From NCBI GenBank assembly GCA_910586765.1, contig CAJUJJ010000012.1, positions 21,088 through 85,087 of the forward strand: DNA of 64,000 nucleotides, given 5' to 3'. The position numbers and the translations under genes were made by a program. Shown one piece after another: positions 61,301 through 64,000 of this stretch (positions are counted from its first letter, which is position 1; the number at the start of each line of letters is the position of its first letter). The notes below the pieces were generated by a model. That model was not told the DNA's origin and did not search any database. It saw nothing but the letters and a program-made list of their open reading frames with translations. This DNA is from an uncultured Clostridia bacterium. GTDB taxonomy: Bacteria > Bacillota > Clostridia > Lachnospirales > Anaerotignaceae.

Positions 61301-62479
61301 TTAAATAAAGTCAATGTTATTCAATTTATCAATTTCTTCTAATTGTTTTGTTGGCATAAGATGAACATAAATATCATATGTAATTTTTACATTTTTATGT
61401 CCTAATTGTTGACTAATTACTTTGATATCAACACCTGCTTCAAAACATCTTGTTGCATAACTATGTCGCAAAGTGTGCATTGTTCCATGAGAAATACCTG
61501 CTTTGTTTCTTATTCTTCCAAACCTAGTCTGTATATTTCTTGTATACAGTATAGTGTTTGCTTGGCTTGGAAATACAATATGATTTTCATTCCATTTTAA
61601 ACCTAATGCTTTACATTCTTTTATTTGCTCCTGCTTATGTTCCTCTAATAAACAAACGAGCTTATCTGTAATATATATTTTTCTTTTACTACTTTTGGTT
61701 TTGCAAAAATCTTGTACTTCCTGCTGTGTTTTCTTTGTTTTTGAATTATAATCATGTAATATAACTACTTTTTTGTTGATGTCAATATACCTCTCATTAA
61801 AATTGATATCTTTCCATGTCAATGCTGGCAATTCCCCTAATCTAGCACCTGTATAAAGATAAGTCATAAACAAAACTTTATTTACTTTATTTTTTTCCCC
61901 TTCTAACGCATCTTCAAACATTTTTTGTTCTTCTTTTGTATAAGCCTTTCTCTCTTTTTTGTTATTTGCTGGATAAACAACATCTTTACAAGGGTTTTCC
62001 TTTATCATTTTATTTCTAATTGCCTGCTCTAATGCTCCATTTAATACGTTCATCACCTTTTCAACTAATGAAATAGAATTCCTCCCTTCATCATAAATTG
62101 TATTCACCATATGTTGTATTTGACTTGTTTGCAGTTCATTTAATTTTACTCCACCAATATAAGAATTGATATGTACCCTTATATTAGTTTCATAGCTTAT
62201 TTTCGTAGTAGGCTTTAATCCTTTCTTATATTTTTCCATCCATGCATTGAGCCATTCTGAAAGGGCAATTTCACCTTTTTCAACTTCCATTCCTATATTT
62301 AATGATATCCTGAACTCCTCTAATTTTCTAATTACTTCTTTTTGAGTATCTGCATAAAAATATTTGTATTTTATTTTTCCATCTTCTTTTATGCCTACTT
62401 TTATTTTAGCCATCCATTTTCCGTCTTTGCGTTTTGTAATACTACCTTCTCCATTTGCTCTTCTTTTTGCTTTTGCCAT
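61301..62479 (-). CDS. int: Tyrosine recombinase/integrase (Tn916-type)
   Basis: This 392-aa integrase has an AP2-like arm-binding N-terminus (GEGSITKRKDGKWMAKIKVG), a SAM-like core-binding domain (about 60-170) and a catalytic domain with Arg in YTGARLGEL, HTLRHSYATR, LGHKNVKITYDIYVH (H and Y). The catalytic residues R-K-H-R-H-Y appear complete. GGGAGAAG precedes the ATG. It is just downstream of an excisionase-like gene, the usual xis-int order at an element end. Confidence 0.93.
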   Translation of the reverse strand: MAKAKRRANGEGSITKRKDGKWMAKIKVGIKEDGKIKYKYFYADTQKEVIRKLEEFRISLNIGMEVEKGEIALSEWLNAWMEKYKKGLKPTTKISYETNIRVHINSYIGGVKLNELQTSQIQHMVNTIYDEGRNSISLVEKVMNVLNGALEQAIRNKMIKENPCKDVVYPANNKKERKAYTKEEQKMFEDALEGEKNKVNKVLFMTYLYTGARLGELPALTWKDINFNERYIDINKKVVILHDYNSKTKKTQQEVQDFCKTKSSKRKIYITDKLVCLLEEHKQEQIKECKALGLKWNENHIVFPSQANTILYTRNIQTRFGRIRNKAGISHGTMHTLRHSYATRCFEAGVDIKVISQQLGHKNVKITYDIYVHLMPTKQLEEIDKLNNIDFI

Positions 62480-62502
62480 ATTTATCTACTTCTCCCTTTC
62501 TT

Positions 62503-62706
62503 TTAATCCACATTTGTACTGTTATTTGTATTATTCATCCACTCAATAAATTTTTCTTTGCTAATTCGTATAAGCTTTCCTACTTTTTTTGCTGGAAATC
62601 CCTTACTATGGCATAATTCATAAGCACTATTTTTTGAAATTCCCAAAATGTCCTTAATATCTTTTGGTGTTAAAACGCAGGGTAATTCTTCATAATTTTT
62701 ATACAC
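62503..62706 (-). CDS. xis: Helix-turn-helix excisionase-like protein
   Basis: This 67-aa protein is read from GTG 62706, eight bases after GGAG; a GTG three codons earlier overlaps that site. It has a MerR/excisionase-like helix-turn-helix: LTPKDIKDILGISKNSAYELC and AKKVGKLIRISKEKFIEWM. It directly precedes the integrase gene (23 bp gap). It probably directs excision and may repress its operon. Confidence 0.85.
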   Translation of the reverse strand: MYKNYEELPCVLTPKDIKDILGISKNSAYELCHSKGFPAKKVGKLIRISKEKFIEWMNNTNNSTNVD

Positions 62707-62815
62707 TGTTATCACTCCTTTTTTTGTCCGCCTTATGTGGGGGGGGAATCATACCTCCTTTTCACACAAAAGGCAATATCATTTTGATTTATTTTTTTCT
62801 TTTAGTAGTTAATTA

Positions 62816-62947
62816 TCATACTAATATTATATAGTATAAATGCAACATACTGTTCGTTAACAATCTTTTGATTATTTCTATATCACTCCTCTCTACTTTA
62901 TAAAATTTCATTTTTTTTATTTCACTTTTTCTTATATATAAATCCAT
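62816..62947 (-). CDS. Small unknown ORF (43 aa) whose 5' end is the first tandem repeat unit
   Basis: From ATG 62947 an open frame reads MDLYIRKSEIKKMKFYKVER then SDIEIIKRLLTNSMLHLYYI and ends TGA. Its first 20 or so codons lie in the first unit of the about 85-bp tandem array; the other two units carry the same MDLYVRKSEIKK start but stop early. No clear ribosome site or family is seen. It could be a small protein or a remnant. Confidence 0.35.
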   Translation of the reverse strand: MDLYIRKSEIKKMKFYKVERSDIEIIKRLLTNSMLHLYYIILV

Positions 62948-63155
62948 GTACCTATCTATGCACTCTGCACCACTCCTTTTTTTTCATAAAATTCATTTTT
63001 TTATTTCACTCTTTCTTACATATAAATCCATGTACCTATCTATGCACTCTGCACCACTCTTTTTTTTTTCATAAAATTCATTTTTTTTATTTCACTCTTT
63101 CTTACATATAAATCCATGTACCTATTTATGCACTCTGTACCATCCCTTTTTATAA
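62885..63155. repeat. Tandem repeat, three units of about 85 bp
   Basis: The units share ATAAATCCATGTACCTAT and GCACTCTGCACCACTC blocks; the AATCCATG core recurs at 62941, 63025 and 63111, giving periods of 84 and 86 bp. Units differ mainly in T-run length and single bases. On the minus strand each unit has an ATG followed by the same 12 codons. Confidence 0.9.
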
Positions 63156-63165
63156 AAAATGGACA

Positions 63166-63201
63166 TAAAAAAAGACCAACTGACTTTATATTGTCAATTA
63201 G
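63166..63201 (-). terminator. Minus-strand terminator downstream of leader copy 2
   Basis: On the minus strand CTAATTGAC pairs with GTCAGTTGG (two G-T pairs) across AATATAAA and continues to TCTTTTTTT. It would end a transcript of about 215 nt from the copy 2 promoter. Confidence 0.6.
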
Positions 63202-63229
63202 CCTTTCTGTTTCCTTCTATATCAATAAT

Positions 63230-63334
63230 TTAGTGTAGATACTTTCCCAATTTATACCATTTTTTATAATGTTCCTTTGTTTTAAACTTCCCTTTTACAT
63301 AAATTTCCGCTCTGATAGGAATTATATTTATCAC
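63230..63334 (-). other. 34-codon ORF just after the GGTTAC-repeat leader copy 2
   Basis: The minus-strand frame from GTG 63334 reads MINIIPIRAEIYVKGKFKTK then EHYKKWYKLGKYLH and stops at TAA. It begins one base after the 25-bp repeat block and ends before a terminator. No Shine-Dalgarno sequence is visible. It could be a basic small protein or a leader peptide; the codon use looks protein-like. Confidence 0.35.
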
Positions 63335-63414
63335 TGGTTACAAGTGGTTACTGGTTACACATAAACATATCAGTTCATTTGTCTTATTTTAGCATAATAT
63401 AGCATCTTTTTCAA
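63335..63414 (-). repeat. Promoter-plus-GGTTAC-repeat leader, copy 2
   Basis: On the minus strand: -35 TTGAAA (63409-63414), 17-bp spacer, extended -10 TGCTAAAAT (ending 63386), then the 25-bp block with three GTAACC motifs (63335-63359), identical to copy 1. A 34-codon ORF and a terminator follow. Confidence 0.6.
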
Positions 63415-63466
63415 TTTAAAATATCCTAAAAAATAAAACAGATACTCTAAAGTACCTGCTCCACTT

Positions 63467-63733
63467 TTAATATTTCCCTAAAATTTTTCCATACTGATAG
63501 TAAATTCTTACAATGCTATCTCTTAATCTGCTATTAATGAAATCATTTGCTTTTTCATCTATAACAAGTTTTGCTAATATGATATTTTTTTTCTTGTCAA
63601 TAATAACATACAAACCGTCACATCTTTTTACTTCAATGATATCTTCTATTTGTTCTTTCCTCGTTCTTGTTTCATTTTTTTTCATTTCTCTTCCCCCTGT
63701 TCTTTTTACTTCTTTTCTTTCATTCTTTTTCAT
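63467..63733 (-). CDS. Small basic protein of unknown function
   Basis: This 88-aa protein is very Lys/Arg/Glu-rich at the N-terminus (MKKNERKEVKRTGGREMKKN) and then shows an alpha/beta segment (DGLYVIIDKKKNIILAKLVIDEKANDFINSRLRDSI). AGGTGG lies seven bases before ATG 63733; a second in-frame ATG 16 codons later also has GGGGGAAG upstream. It is upstream of leader copy 2 on the same strand. Family not recognised; probably a mobile-element gene. Confidence 0.55.
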   Translation of the reverse strand: MKKNERKEVKRTGGREMKKNETRTRKEQIEDIIEVKRCDGLYVIIDKKKNIILAKLVIDEKANDFINSRLRDSIVRIYYQYGKILGKY

Positions 63734-63841
63734 TTTTTTCCCACCTTTCTCTTTTTTTCTTATACCTTATTGTTATATATGTACATTACTATGCCTAAAA
63801 AATTCATCTATATTTTTAAAACCTATAAACTAAGTATTTTT

Positions 63842-63961
63842 TTACTGCAATACTGAATTTTTGCTGTGGCTTATTTGGGTCAAAATTTTTAATTCAGCAC
63901 TTATCCTATACTCTGCTATTGCTTTCATTTGTTCTGGCTTGTTTGGTTTGCTATTTTTCAT
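63842..63961 (-). CDS. Small ORF (39 aa) at the window edge
   Basis: From ATG 63961 the minus-strand frame reads MKNSKPNKPEQMKAIAEYR then ISAELKILTQISHSKNSVLQ and stops. A weak AGGGAAAG lies 16 bases upstream. No homology is recognisable. Beyond it to 64000 no further coding evidence is visible. Confidence 0.3.
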   Translation of the reverse strand: MKNSKPNKPEQMKAIAEYRISAELKILTQISHSKNSVLQ

Positions 63962-64000
63962 ACTACAGATAAACTTTCCCTACTAACAAAACGATAAATA

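Noticed and set aside
62885..63155. CRISPR array
   Set aside because: The three repeats are about 85 bp, abut directly with no spacers, contain no palindromic 28-36-bp repeat, and no cas genes are present.
59999..63359. A complete 3.3-kb transposon bounded by the 25-bp repeats
   Set aside because: The similarity extends into promoters on one side of each copy, one copy precedes no gene, and no duplicated target or terminal inverted repeats were seen; kept only as one hypothesis.

Overview
This AT-rich window (about 30% G+C by eye) comes from a spore-forming, Gram-positive member of the Clostridia, most likely Lachnospirales-like. The evidence is low-GC codon use, strong GGAGG ribosome binding sites, a T-box leader, a cobalamin riboswitch, YunB and SpoIID sporulation-type proteins, meso-diaminopimelate synthesis (DapF) and Firmicutes-type regulators. 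The genus cannot be fixed from the sequence alone.

Layout. 1-5.7 kb is a maltose/alpha-glucoside locus: a PTS permease (IIA-IIC-IIB), a MapP-like phosphatase and MalQ on the minus strand, divergent from a LacI-family repressor. 5.8-8.7 kb has a YiiX-like papain-fold protein and an ECF sigma factor with a DUF4179 partner. 8.9-15.7 kb holds purA and carA-carB, in which CarB is fused in frame to DapF. 15.7-21.5 kb is an accessory segment: a small structured RNA with a consensus promoter, three XRE regulators, an unknown 99-aa gene, two tandem DUF4157-AHH nuclease (polymorphic-toxin-like) proteins, a YheO/DauR-type regulator and an unknown protein. 21.6-25.8 kb has yunB, a class A penicillin-binding protein with an unusual Gln/Arg-rich cytoplasmic tail, and tRNA-Pro(AGG). 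26-29 kb is a B12-riboswitch-controlled cobalt ECF transporter (cbiQ-O-M-N). 29-35.7 kb holds a radical SAM protein, an HxlR regulator, an OGG1-type DNA glycosylase, an Agr-like two-component pair, a coiled-coil protein, and a MarR-MATE operon.

35.7-43 kb has a structured GC-richer intergenic element, a Gfo/Idh/MocA oxidoreductase, ridA-ilvA, azlCD, a SpoIID-domain protein and queA. 43-49.2 kb has pheST under a T-box, two duplicated zinc-ribbon membrane proteins and a secreted S41 protease. 49.4-59.7 kb has a DEAD-box helicase behind a terminator-like leader hairpin, a decayed integrase, trkA-trkH, a MacAB-type exporter operon and a membrane GGDEF protein. 59.7-64 kb is a mobile-element end: tyrosine integrase, excisionase, a UPF0175/DUF3368 toxin-antitoxin pair with a broken toxin gene, about 85-bp tandem repeats, and a duplicated promoter-plus-repeat leader.

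How genes work together. The mal genes import, dephosphorylate and disproportionate maltose. IlvA makes reactive enamine/imine intermediates that RidA clears, and the adjacent AzlCD exports branched-chain amino acids. PurA and CarAB serve nucleotide synthesis, with DapF adding cell-wall/lysine precursor supply. TrkAH imports K+. The most unusual items are the CarB-DapF fusion, the paired DUF4157-AHH proteins with no adjacent immunity candidate, the stand-alone small RNA at 15.8 kb, and the duplicated promoter/GGTTAC-repeat leader in the mobile element.
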